This document shows, in pieces, positions 17,901 to 25,276 of a stretch of 48,447 nucleotides of DNA. A program made the translations under genes and the position numbers. Origin of the DNA: Bryobacteraceae bacterium. GTDB lineage: Bacteria > Acidobacteriota > Terriglobia > Bryobacterales > Bryobacteraceae. Every line of letters begins with the position of its first letter. Position 1 is the stretch's first letter. The stretch spans positions 1 to 48,447 of the forward strand of contig JAICLJ010000012.1 in NCBI GenBank assembly GCA_025927575.1. The letters are read 5' to 3'. The notes beneath the pieces were generated by a model. The model was not told the origin of the DNA, ran no database searches, and saw only the letters and a program-made list of their open reading frames with translations.

Positions 17901-19548
17901 TCAGGCGGCCTGCGCCCTCGGCGCCATTACCGTTCCCGAACTCGTAACGCTTACCCGAAGCACCTTTGATTCCGTCGACAAGTTGCCCCGGTTCGAAGGG
18001 CATTTATTCAACTGGTACGACAATCTCACGTTGAAGCCTCTTAACCCCTTGTTTGTCTCGACGGTGGACAATGGAAACCTGGTCGCCTCACTGTGGTCCT
18101 TGAAGCAGGGCCTGCTCGATCAGGACCGGCAGCCGATCATTTCACCGGCGTTGCGCGAGAGCGTTGCGGATGAACTTCAATTACTTCGGGGCGTAGGCGC
18201 CATCAACCGAAAACAAGTCTGGAAAATGCCCCGCGCCTCCGCTGCGGACGATAGCTGGATAACGGCGATTTTGAAGCAGCCAGATACCTGGTCGTCCGAG
18301 CCGCCGCGCCAGGCGGCAGGCGGCGAGGGCGCGTGGTGGCTCGCCGAGGTCCGGAAAAGAGTGCAGGCCCTTCGCCTGCTCGCCACCGATTACGCGCCTT
18401 GGCTGCTTCCCGAAAACGCCGTGCTGTTGGACGTCCCTCAGTTGGAACTGAAAGGCGCGGCGGCGAAACTGACTCCACGCACGGCCAGCGCCGTCTATAC
18501 CCAACTCGACCGGAACTTGCATGCGGCCATACGCGCCGGGGCTGGCACGCCCACGCTGGACGCCATGGCCCGGGTAAAGGCGCTTTTGCCCGATTGCAAA
18601 TCGAACGCCGAAGCGCTCTCCGCCAGTTTACGGGCGCTTGCCCAAAGAGCCGAGATTTTCACGCAGCAGATGAACTTCTCTATCCTGTTCGACCCGCGGC
18701 GCAAGCTGCTCACGGTGGGCTACGATGCCGGGGCGAATCAGGCGGAGCGAGCCTGCTATGACCTCATTGCGTCGGAAGCTCGCATTGCCGCATTTGTCGC
18801 CATCGCCAAAGGCGAGATACCACAGGAGAGTTGGTTCCGTCTCGGGCGTGCTCACACCACTTGGCAGGGTGAAACCCTGCTGGCTTCCTGGACCGGCACG
18901 ATGTTCGAGTACCTGATGCCGGCGCTCTGGATGAATTTATATCCCCACACCATGCTCGATCGAACCGCCCACGCGGCTGTACGGGTGCAGCAGATGTACG
19001 CGCACAAATACCGGACTCCGTGGGGCATTTCGGAATCCGCATGGAGCCAACAAAACGCTGAGGGCCACTATCAGTATCTCGCGTTCGGCATCCCTCCCAT
19101 CTCCCTGAAAGGCGGAGCCCAAGAAATAAATCGGCTTGTCATCTCGCCGTATTCGGCTTGGCTCGCCATGATGGTGAATCCCTCGGCCGCTCTTCGTAAC
19201 TTGTCCCAAATGGCCCGGCACGGCTGGTCCAGTCCGTTCGGCTTCTATGAGTCGGTGGACTACGGTGTTCTGAAGCGCCAGTGGTTTCCGTGGCGCAAGG
19301 GTGTCATCGTTCGAATGTGGATGGCGCATCACCAGGGTATGTCGTTGCTGGCGATGACGAACTGGTTGGGCGACGCGCCGTTTGTCAACTGGTTCCATGC
19401 CGACCCGCGTGTCCAAGCCACGGAGTTGCTGCTTCAGGAGAAACCGTTGCGAGCCAAACCGCTTCCGTCGGTTCGTCCCGATTTGGCACGGCTGGCGCGT
19501 GTGCCCCGCCTGAAGAATTTCGGTTCCGTAACGGCTGTCCAAACATAA
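14992..19548 (+). CDS. NdvB-like cyclic beta-1,2-glucan synthase lacking GH94 domain
   Basis: This 1518-residue membrane protein has the order of cyclic beta-1,2-glucan synthases. A helical N-terminal region (1-325) precedes two membrane helices (about 331-385). Then comes a GT84 glycosyltransferase domain with VITLDSDTQLPRG (about 539) and RKHRWLRGDWQ (about 687), followed by more helices (737-780, 860-900). From about 950 to 1495 there is a glycoamylase-like domain (SPTNLGFLLNSRQAA, GHLFNWYDN, TPWGISESAW, MAHHQGMS) that acts as the cyclisation module in known enzymes. NdvB proteins are about 2800 residues and continue into a GH94 phosphorylase; this one stops soon after QATELLLQEKPLR. The stop is clean and followed by non-coding DNA. 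It may make longer or linear glucan. The upstream ABC exporter is probably its partner. Confidence 0.88.
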   Translation: MAGGSVVRNITWSGVGPAVLPEASDYAALSARAKEVAVSWVTLPHKTRCPELKNRYENAVGTLAGLQYELSSHKQDNLSEDLRWLSDHLRLFASDVIEFRTSMKLFKKLPIARAADGLEMPRVWMLMRGYLEAVQYQLSEVTLTAFVAAAEEVEPLEHRELWAMALMLKLVIFEEAARRGQQALQAFLTGSASQRSAHMDHVIQSLRLTGELDWDELIKPISYVNAILREDPTGVYARMDEITRENYLTAVSDLAEHSHASEIEIARMAVHLAREVQAEDPADRDTLRRRHVGYYLVDRGVNLLRSRIRYRPSFDTWLQGILRRYPDEFYIIGIEFISLITIVGIIVPYSHGKYSLGYLFIVALLLLIPVTQAAVELVNYFITSVLRPRPLPKLDFSEGVPADCKALVTVPTLLINERQIRQLVLDLEVRYLGNQDVNIHYALLTDLPDTAERADERDPKIELAVRLIDELNRKYSKLGLGQFYLFHRHRVFNPQEGAWMGWERKRGKLLDLNKLLRGVYDPFPVKAGDMALLRDVRFVITLDSDTQLPRGSAARMIGTLAHPLNAAVVDRTRKIVTEGYGILQPRVGISLQSAGRSRLAQLYSGQTGFDIYTRAVSDVYQDLYGEGIFTGKGIYEVDVLRQVLEFRFPKNTLLSHDLIEGAYARAGLLSDVEVIDDYPTHYSAYNRRKHRWLRGDWQIARWLFAWVPDEAGRLVRNPISLISRWKMFDNMRRSLVEPATFVLFIAGWFFMPGGPSAWTCIIAGLLFLPGIFQFLFGLFRFLRLREAAALHDAFRNLSNTFATVILNIVFLAHQALVALDAIIRTVVRSNITRSRLLEWETATEAELGLKKRTPVDTYLNWMPVLAAVLGLLMWLFHPKALPYAAPVLVVWACSKLVSTWLNRPPLSQTYSISASERRLAEQSFLKTWRFFAEFSNDLNHWLIPDNVQENPRIVADRLSPTNLGFLLNSRQAACALGAITVPELVTLTRSTFDSVDKLPRFEGHLFNWYDNLTLKPLNPLFVSTVDNGNLVASLWSLKQGLLDQDRQPIISPALRESVADELQLLRGVGAINRKQVWKMPRASAADDSWITAILKQPDTWSSEPPRQAAGGEGAWWLAEVRKRVQALRLLATDYAPWLLPENAVLLDVPQLELKGAAAKLTPRTASAVYTQLDRNLHAAIRAGAGTPTLDAMARVKALLPDCKSNAEALSASLRALAQRAEIFTQQMNFSILFDPRRKLLTVGYDAGANQAERACYDLIASEARIAAFVAIAKGEIPQESWFRLGRAHTTWQGETLLASWTGTMFEYLMPALWMNLYPHTMLDRTAHAAVRVQQMYAHKYRTPWGISESAWSQQNAEGHYQYLAFGIPPISLKGGAQEINRLVISPYSAWLAMMVNPSAALRNLSQMARHGWSSPFGFYESVDYGVLKRQWFPWRKGVIVRMWMAHHQGMSLLAMTNWLGDAPFVNWFHADPRVQATELLLQEKPLRAKPLPSVRPDLARLARVPRLKNFGSVTAVQT

Positions 19549-19826
19549 TCGTCGCCACATTACCGTGAGGTAAGTACGCTGATTTTGCTAATACCGGAAT
19601 AAATAAATTCGTAGGTTAACGCTGAAGTCAGGGTTCACTCCTTGTAAACTCACTGCTGACAACCGCGAAGCTACAAAAGCAGACGGGTTTTTCGGCCTTC
19701 TCCTAGGTAAAAAGTATTTGCAAAAAGTGAGTTTTCTGTTGAAATAGAGGCAACCTGAGTTTAGGAATCAGGTGTTTTGTTTGAACATGAAGAAATAGCG
19801 TTGCGAGTGTGAGCCGGGAAAGAGGG
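19549..19826. other. Non-coding spacer after NdvB-like gene, with one hairpin
   Basis: This 278-bp AT-richer spacer has no convincing gene. ACCTGA (19753-19758) and TCAGGT (19768-19773) form a 6-bp stem followed by GTTTTGTTT, a weak candidate terminator about 200 bp beyond the NdvB-like stop. CTGCT/AGCAG and the segment around 19670-19715 could fold, but I could not match them to a known riboswitch class. Confidence 0.35.
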
Positions 19827-20243
19827 ATGATGGCAAACGCAATAACGTCGGCGGTGGAACAAGCGACATTACTCGCGGTGAGCGCGGACCTGGGCGATTC
19901 CAAGGCGCTCGAAGCGATCCTCGAAAACTGGACAATTAAGCCGGTGCAAACGTGTGCCGAGGCTCTGGCGGCGCTGCGCCGCTCCAAGTGCGCGGCCGTC
20001 CTCTGCGAAAAGGAACTTCCCGACGGCAACTGGTGCGATCTCCTGGAGAGCTTGGCTCGCTTCGGGCAACTGCCGGTGATTGTTATGTCGCACGCGGCGG
20101 ACGAAAGCTTGTGGGTGGACGTTTTAGCCCACGGCGGCTTTGATCTCGTCGCAAAGCCTCTTGATCCGGTAGAAGTGCGCCGAGTCACGGGGTGCGCTTC
20201 GAATCATAGCCATCCGCGACATGCCATGGCCCACGCCTGTTGA
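19827..20243 (+). CDS. Degenerate response-regulator receiver-domain protein
   Basis: This 138-residue stand-alone receiver-like protein shows the strand-helix rhythm of a CheY fold: TLLAVSAD, CAAVLCEKELPDG, LPVIVMSHA and GFDLVAKPLDP. The phosphoacceptor position, normally Asp, is Glu61 in CEKELPDG. Ser88 takes the Thr/Ser switch position and Lys110 in AKPLDP is kept. It is therefore probably not phosphorylated and may mimic the active state or act as a binding module. A purine-rich GGAAAGAGGG site lies directly before tandem ATG codons at 19827 and 19830. No kinase or output domain is adjacent. It converges with rnpB. Confidence 0.72.
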   Translation: MMANAITSAVEQATLLAVSADLGDSKALEAILENWTIKPVQTCAEALAALRRSKCAAVLCEKELPDGNWCDLLESLARFGQLPVIVMSHAADESLWVDVLAHGGFDLVAKPLDPVEVRRVTGCASNHSHPRHAMAHAC

Positions 20244-20269
20244 AGTATAGCCCGGCCTTACCCGAGCGT

Positions 20270-20663
20270 GTGTGAACCTGCGCGTTCTGTAAGCCGGTTT
20301 CTGTTCCCGCGATGAAGCGGGCGGCGACCATTCCTCTAGACCCACCATTGCTGATGGGCTCAAGCAACCTACCCGGAAGTCGTAGCGGAGCGGGCCGCTC
20401 CTCCTCCCCTATTTGGTCTTGCTCCACATGGGGTTTTCCCTGCCAGCCTGATTGCTCAAGCCGCGGTGCGCTCTTACCGCACCATTTCACCCTTACCGCC
20501 CGCAAATGCGAACGGCGGTATATTTTCTGTGGCACTGATCCGTAACGGGCCCTTTAAGAGCCAATCCCCGGCCGTTAGCCGGCATGCTGCCCTATGGAGA
20601 CCGGACTTTCCTCCCGGCGGAAACGCAAGCGATCCACCCGGCGGTCGCCCGAACGCGCAGGAA
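20270..20663 (-). ncRNA. rnpB: RNase P RNA, bacterial type A
   Basis: The RNA runs on the minus strand. Near its 5' end it has the conserved GAGGAAAGTCCGG, then CCATAGGGCAG and GCCGGCTAACGGCCGGG. The middle has CACAGAAAATATACCGCC, and the 3' part has GAACAGAAACCGGCTTAC. The ends pair exactly: CCTGCGCGTTC at 20651-20661 and its complement at 20277-20287 give an 11-bp P1 helix. This places the 5' end at about 20661-20663 and the 3' end at about 20270. Length (about 390 nt) fits type A. It is the catalytic RNA that matures tRNA 5' ends. An AATAAT just upstream of the 5' end could be its -10 box. Confidence 0.95.
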
Positions 20664-20721
20664 CCTTGATTATTGCATCTATTTACGGATGCGCGAAACT
20701 GAAGGGAGATGCGCGGGGAAC

Positions 20722-20752
20722 GTGTAGGGGCCATGCATGCCTCGCCCGGCTC
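20722..20752. repeat. REP-like element, TGTAGGGG/GCATGC type
   Basis: This sequence begins TGTAGGGGCCATGCATGCC and continues through CGCCCGG. It shares the TGTAGGG arm and the GCATGC core with copies near 3329 and 6193. It lies between rnpB and the mtaB-like gene. Confidence 0.4.
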
Positions 20753-20775
20753 CATAGCTCCCAATTTGAGTTCTC

Positions 20776-22080
20776 GTGAAAACAGTTTTTGTACACAGTT
20801 TCGGGTGCCGCGCCTCGCAGGCCGACGGCGCCGGTATTCAGACATCGTTTGAGGATCGCGGCTTATGCGCCGTTCCGGATGCTGCTTCCGCTGATCTGGT
20901 TGTTCTGAATACCTGTACGGTCACGGTCAGCGCGGATGCCGACGCGCGGCAGGCCGTTCGCCGGATTCGTCGCGAGAATCCGAACGCCAAGATCCTGGTC
21001 ACCGGCTGCTACGCCCAGCGCGCGCCGGAGGAACTGGCGGCTCTCGATGGCGTTGATTGGGTGGTGGGCAATTCTCACAAGACGCAGATTGCCGGCATCG
21101 TGCTGGGATCCCCCCGGACGGAAGAGTTCCACGGCCAGATCGTCATCGGCGATATCCAACAGTCGCGCGAATTTCTTGCCGCGCCGGTCATCGACGCCTA
21201 CGGCGACCGCACGCGGCCTAATCTGAAAGTACAAGACGGTTGCAGCAATAAGTGTTCATTCTGCATCATTCCGTCCGTGCGGGGCCTCAGCCGGAGCGCG
21301 CCGCTCGCGAGCATTGTTGAACAGGTGCATGGACTCGCAGAACGATACCGCGAAGTTGTTCTGAGCGGCATCAATCTCGGGCGCTGGGGCAGGGACTTGC
21401 CGGGCGGCCTGCGCTTCCCCGATCTGCTTCGCGCGGTTCTGCAAGACACGCCGGTTCAGCGAATCCGCATCAGTTCGGTTGAGCCGATGGATTGGAGCGC
21501 TGAACTGCTGGAATTAATGGCTGGCCAGCCGCGCATCGCGCCGCATGTTCACATCCCGCTGCAGTCGGGCTCGGATACCGTTCTCAAACGAATGTTCCGG
21601 AAATATCGCACGCGCCACTACGCGTCGCGCCTCGACGTCGCGCACACTTTGATGCCGGACGCGGGCATCGGGGCCGATGTCATGACCGGTTTCCCCGGCG
21701 AAACCGATGCGGAATTTAACGAAACCGTCCGCTTCATCGAAGATCGCCCGTTCACCTATCTGCACGTGTTCACGTACTCGGAACGGCCCGGCACCCACGC
21801 CGCACGATTAACCGATCAAGTGCCCGTCAGCCTTCGCCGGGAGCGCACCGCCATTCTGCGCGATCTTTCCGACCGGAAGAACGCGGATTTCCGCCGCCGC
21901 ATGGTCGGACGAACGCTTTCGGCAGTCACGCTGAGCAACGATTCCGCGCTAACCGGCAATTTCCTGCGTGTCCAGCTCGCCACGCCGCGTGTCCCGAACG
22001 ACATCATCGACATCGAAATCGGCGCCGCCGGCCCCGGGCAATTGAAAGAGCACGAAATTTTACCGGTGCTTTCAAACTGA
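20776..22080 (+). CDS. mtaB: MtaB-type tRNA threonylcarbamoyladenosine methylthiotransferase
   Basis: This 434-residue radical-SAM enzyme has the methylthiotransferase layout. The N-terminal UPF0004 domain binds one 4Fe-4S cluster through Cys11 (SFGCRASQAD), Cys47 (NTCTVT) and Cys78 (TGCYAQ). The radical-SAM cluster motif is CSNKCSFC, Cys156, 160 and 163. PLQSGSD and GADVMTGFPGET belong to the SAM core, and a C-terminal TRAM-like domain covers about 375-430. SFGCRASQAD and the overall pattern fit MtaB, which converts t6A to ms2t6A at position 37 of some tRNAs, better than MiaB or RimO. The start is GTG at 20776. Confidence 0.88.
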   Translation: MKTVFVHSFGCRASQADGAGIQTSFEDRGLCAVPDAASADLVVLNTCTVTVSADADARQAVRRIRRENPNAKILVTGCYAQRAPEELAALDGVDWVVGNSHKTQIAGIVLGSPRTEEFHGQIVIGDIQQSREFLAAPVIDAYGDRTRPNLKVQDGCSNKCSFCIIPSVRGLSRSAPLASIVEQVHGLAERYREVVLSGINLGRWGRDLPGGLRFPDLLRAVLQDTPVQRIRISSVEPMDWSAELLELMAGQPRIAPHVHIPLQSGSDTVLKRMFRKYRTRHYASRLDVAHTLMPDAGIGADVMTGFPGETDAEFNETVRFIEDRPFTYLHVFTYSERPGTHAARLTDQVPVSLRRERTAILRDLSDRKNADFRRRMVGRTLSAVTLSNDSALTGNFLRVQLATPRVPNDIIDIEIGAAGPGQLKEHEILPVLSN

Positions 22081-22121
22081 CCTCCGAGTCACATGGTTTT
22101 TGGACGTTCGAGCATTTGTTT

Positions 22122-22230
22122 GTGGGGCAGGCCCTTGGCCTGCGCCGGGCGCCCCGCCCGGCTCCTCGACAATTCTGAAGATCCGAAGAGCGCAGCTGGG
22201 AGCCGCGCGCAGACGGGGCGTCTGCCCCAC
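22122..22230. repeat. Small structured element with 9-bp terminal inverted repeats
   Basis: GTGGGGCAG (22122-22130) and CTGCCCCAC (22222-22230) are perfect inverted repeats bounding 109 bp. Inside are further hairpins: GGGCG/CGCCC-type pairs near 22145-22162, and CAGACG-GGG-CGTCTG just inside the right end. The whole element is GC-rich and lies between mtaB and the ceramidase-like gene. It resembles small non-autonomous palindromic repeats; no coding sequence is present. A long terminator-like structure is an alternative. Confidence 0.55.
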
Positions 22231-22337
22231 CAAAATTAAGTGACAGCAGTGATAGAATTGCTCCCGCGCAATTGCAGGTGAGATTCAGGCGAATTCGAGG
22301 GTTCAAGCAGCAATCAAGCACTTCGCGCGGAGGTCCT

Positions 22338-23693
22338 ATGCGCATCAGTTTAAATAAAGGCGCTCACTGGCGGGCGACCCATGTCATCATGGCGGGACTG
22401 ATCTGCGCGATCTCCGGCTCGGCCGCGTGGCAGGCTGGCGTGGCGCGCGTGGACATTACGCCTTCGCAGCCCGTCTGGATGGGCGGCTACGCGTCTCGCA
22501 CCCACCCCTCGGAGGGTGTCCGGCAGCACATCTTCGCAAAGGCTCTCGCTTTGAAGGACGATACCGGGGCGGTCACTGTGCTGGTGACTTCCGATCTGCT
22601 CGGGTTTCCAGGTGAAGTATCCGCTCCGATCTTCACGCGCGTTCAACAAGAGTTTGGCCTTCCCCGCGAAAGAATAACGCTAAATTCATCGCATACTCAC
22701 AGCGCGCCTGTCGTGGGAGATATGCTCTCGCCCGCGTATCCACTTGGGGATGCCGACCGGAAAGTAATTCGAGCGTATACCGCACACCTGCAAGACCAGG
22801 TAGTGGAAGTGATTGGTAAGGCGATTCGAAACCTAGCTACGGCGGAACTCTCGTTCGAACAGGGCTTTGCCGGAGTGGCCGTGAACCGGCGCCGCGTAGG
22901 CCACCGGGAATACCCGGGCCCGGTGGAGCAGGATGTTCCTGTACTGGCGGTGCGGGCTCCGGACCACAGCTTACGAGCAATCGTTTTCGGATACGCCTGT
23001 CACAACACGGTCTTGAGCGATTATCAAATCAGTGGCGACTGGGCCGGGTATGCGCAGGAAGCGCTGGAGAAAAGTTATCCCGGCGCCATTGCGCTATTCG
23101 TGCAGGACTGCGGAGCCGATGCGAATCCGCTGCCGCGGCATAGCGTGGAACTTGCGATGAATTACGGGCAGACGATTGCCGCCGCGGTAGAGCAGGTTCT
23201 GCAAGCGAAAATGCGGTTCGTCCGGGGCCCGCTAACCGTCGCTTTTGTCAGCGTGAATCTGCCATTTCAGAAATTGCCTTCACGCGAGGAACTGGAAAGC
23301 CGGACTCGCTCGAAAGACGCTCTACTTCGGAGGCACGCCGAGCTGATGCTGCAGATACTCGACCGCAATGGCAAGCTGCCGGACCATCACTCCTATCCGA
23401 TTGAGGTTTGGCAATTTGGCAAGGATCTGACCTTCATCGCGCTCGGCGGTGAGGTGGTGGTTGACTATTCGCTGCGGTTTAAGCGCCAGTATGGCTTCGA
23501 TCAGCTTTGGGTTACCGGTTATATGAATGACGTGTTCGCGTACATTCCGTCGCGCCGAGTGCTAGAAGAAGGCGGCTACGAAGGCGGCGGCGCGATGATA
23601 GCGTACGGCCAGCCGGCGCCGTTCACGCCGGACGTAGAAGAGATCATCGCGCAGGGCGTTACTTCGTTGGTGGCGCGCGTACAGCAGAAGTAA
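22338..23693 (+). CDS. Exported neutral-ceramidase-like protein
   Basis: This 451-residue protein begins at ATG 22338 behind a GGAGG site; the open frame further upstream lacks such a signal. A hydrophobic segment near residues 15-32 (HVIMAGLICAISGSAAWQA) is a probable signal peptide. The mature protein opens GVARVDITPSQPVWMGGYASR, the usual start of the alkaline/neutral ceramidase N-terminal domain. SSHTHSAP and YACHNTVLS provide histidines expected for zinc binding, and QDCGADANP is conserved in the family. Many bacterial members are of unknown substrate and lack the C-terminal ceramidase domain, as here. It may hydrolyse an amide-linked lipid. Confidence 0.82.
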   Translation: MRISLNKGAHWRATHVIMAGLICAISGSAAWQAGVARVDITPSQPVWMGGYASRTHPSEGVRQHIFAKALALKDDTGAVTVLVTSDLLGFPGEVSAPIFTRVQQEFGLPRERITLNSSHTHSAPVVGDMLSPAYPLGDADRKVIRAYTAHLQDQVVEVIGKAIRNLATAELSFEQGFAGVAVNRRRVGHREYPGPVEQDVPVLAVRAPDHSLRAIVFGYACHNTVLSDYQISGDWAGYAQEALEKSYPGAIALFVQDCGADANPLPRHSVELAMNYGQTIAAAVEQVLQAKMRFVRGPLTVAFVSVNLPFQKLPSREELESRTRSKDALLRRHAELMLQILDRNGKLPDHHSYPIEVWQFGKDLTFIALGGEVVVDYSLRFKRQYGFDQLWVTGYMNDVFAYIPSRRVLEEGGYEGGGAMIAYGQPAPFTPDVEEIIAQGVTSLVARVQQK

Positions 23694-23774
23694 TCTTGAA
23701 TTTTTCGGCAGCCTCGAGGCGCTTGGCGTGCCCGTGGCAACTTTCGGAAGAACGCTAATCTCTCAGTGCCTTGG

Positions 23775-25112
23775 CTAGACAGCCATTAACTCTCCGGCAT
23801 GGTTTTTAATTTTCCGCATCGCGTCGGCAATCTGGTCCATATCGCTTTTTCTTCCCAAAAACATATTCTGAGTGAACCACACTGCTTCGTCACATAGCTG
23901 ATTATTCGCTGGACATTCATTGCGCGCATGCCAGTTTTTAAGAGCATCTTCCGGGAACAGCTTTTGATAGGATCGCGATTCCAAGGCGGCTTTCAAGAAC
24001 GGTTCCTTGTTTAACGGAGAATATCCTCGCGAAGCTGGAATACCCTCGGCAGCAAGGGCTTTGAGAAACGTCGCGCGGGGTAGTCCACCGAACTCCGCCC
24101 TTCGATAACGAAGCATGTAAAGATGATAGGCGTTGCGCGTGCAGCCGTCATGCATCTGCGCCGGAACAATGCCTGGAATCTCCTTCAGCAGCGACGTTAG
24201 ATACAGCGCATTCCCGGTACGGCGCTTCGATTGTTCCTCAAGCCGCGTCATCTGCTGTAGCAACAGCGCCGCCTCCATTTCGACCATGCGCCGGTTGTCA
24301 CCGGTGCCTGAATATGCGAAATTACCACCCGTCGCCTTCAGCCCGCTTCCATTGTTATGAAACGTATAGCAGCGTTCGTATAGTTCTTCGTCGTCGGTTA
24401 GAATTGCGCCTCCTTCACCAGAGTTCAAATTCTTCGAAGCCTGAAAACTAAAGCAGCCGGCCTTTCCATATGTGCCGACCTTCCGATCGCGCCACTCAGC
24501 CAGGTGTGCCTGGCAAGCGTCTTCAATCACAGGAATTCCATGTTTACGGCTCACGGAGAGGATCGCATCCAGGTCACACGCCGAACCGCCCAGGTGAACC
24601 GGCATAATCGCCTTCGTACGCGGGCTGATTGCCGCTTCAATTTTATTTGCGTCTATCTGGAACGTATTTATATTCGTATCGACAAACACGGGTAGCGCAT
24701 GTTGTCGCAATACTACATTGATCGTCGCGATGAATGTGTAGGGCGGAACAATGACCTCATCACCCGGCTCAATACCCAGGGCATTCAATGAAACGTAGAG
24801 CGCACTTGTCCCATTCGCTGTCGCGAGGCAATGCCGCGCGCCGGTCAACCTTCGGTATGCGTCTTCAAACTTCCTCGTTTGTTCTCCGTTGCCGCGATAC
24901 CATTTACCGCTGCGCAGCGTCTCAATCAGCGCTTGCTCTTCCAATTCGCCCGACACCGGCCAACTTGGAAATTGTTCGGAACGAATCTTCGGGCCGCCGA
25001 GCAGTGCCGGCTTGTCCGCCCCACCTGCGCCCAGCGCAATTCCCAGCGCTGGAGTTGCCATCGTCAAGGTGGGCGTCTTAACGAGGAATGATCTTCTGGT
25101 CCACGAGTTCAT
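23775..25112 (-). CDS. DegT/DnrJ/EryC1/StrS aminotransferase with Tat signal
   Basis: This 445-residue PLP enzyme belongs to the sugar-aminotransferase family that normally makes amino sugars on nucleotide-linked sugars in the cytosol. It shows [32 protein letters not shown] (Asp198) and the PLP lysine Lys227 in [15 protein letters not shown]. The N-terminus is unusual: TRRSFLVKT followed by a hydrophobic Ala/Leu stretch to about residue 30 is a twin-arginine signal, so the folded cofactor-containing enzyme may be exported. The family core starts at about residue 35. It lies 164 bp downstream of the propeller gene on the same strand. The substrate is unknown. Confidence 0.88.
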   Translation of the reverse strand: MNSWTRRSFLVKTPTLTMATPALGIALGAGGADKPALLGGPKIRSEQFPSWPVSGELEEQALIETLRSGKWYRGNGEQTRKFEDAYRRLTGARHCLATANGTSALYVSLNALGIEPGDEVIVPPYTFIATINVVLRQHALPVFVDTNINTFQIDANKIEAAISPRTKAIMPVHLGGSACDLDAILSVSRKHGIPVIEDACQAHLAEWRDRKVGTYGKAGCFSFQASKNLNSGEGGAILTDDEELYERCYTFHNNGSGLKATGGNFAYSGTGDNRRMVEMEAALLLQQMTRLEEQSKRRTGNALYLTSLLKEIPGIVPAQMHDGCTRNAYHLYMLRYRRAEFGGLPRATFLKALAAEGIPASRGYSPLNKEPFLKAALESRSYQKLFPEDALKNWHARNECPANNQLCDEAVWFTQNMFLGRKSDMDQIADAMRKIKNHAGELMAV

Positions 25113-25276
25113 CCGAAAACCTCAGTGTGCGAGAAAGAGCTGCATGCTTCCTCTCGACAGATAACCGTCATTCTATCTCCTGGCATCATTGTTGAATCAG
25201 GGAACATGACGAAAGCCAAACGAGATGAATCGGAGGCGCATGTGGATGCGATTCTATCAGGGCTTCGGCAATCGTG

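Noticed and set aside
19665-19720. Possible cyclic-di-GMP riboswitch upstream of the receiver-like gene
   Set aside because: A GCGAAGCTAC stretch recalls part of the GEMM motif, but the other conserved strands and the tetraloop receptor are missing.
20312-20669. Plus-strand frames over the rnpB region
   Set aside because: They are antisense to a clear RNase P RNA with conserved motifs and a perfect P1 helix.
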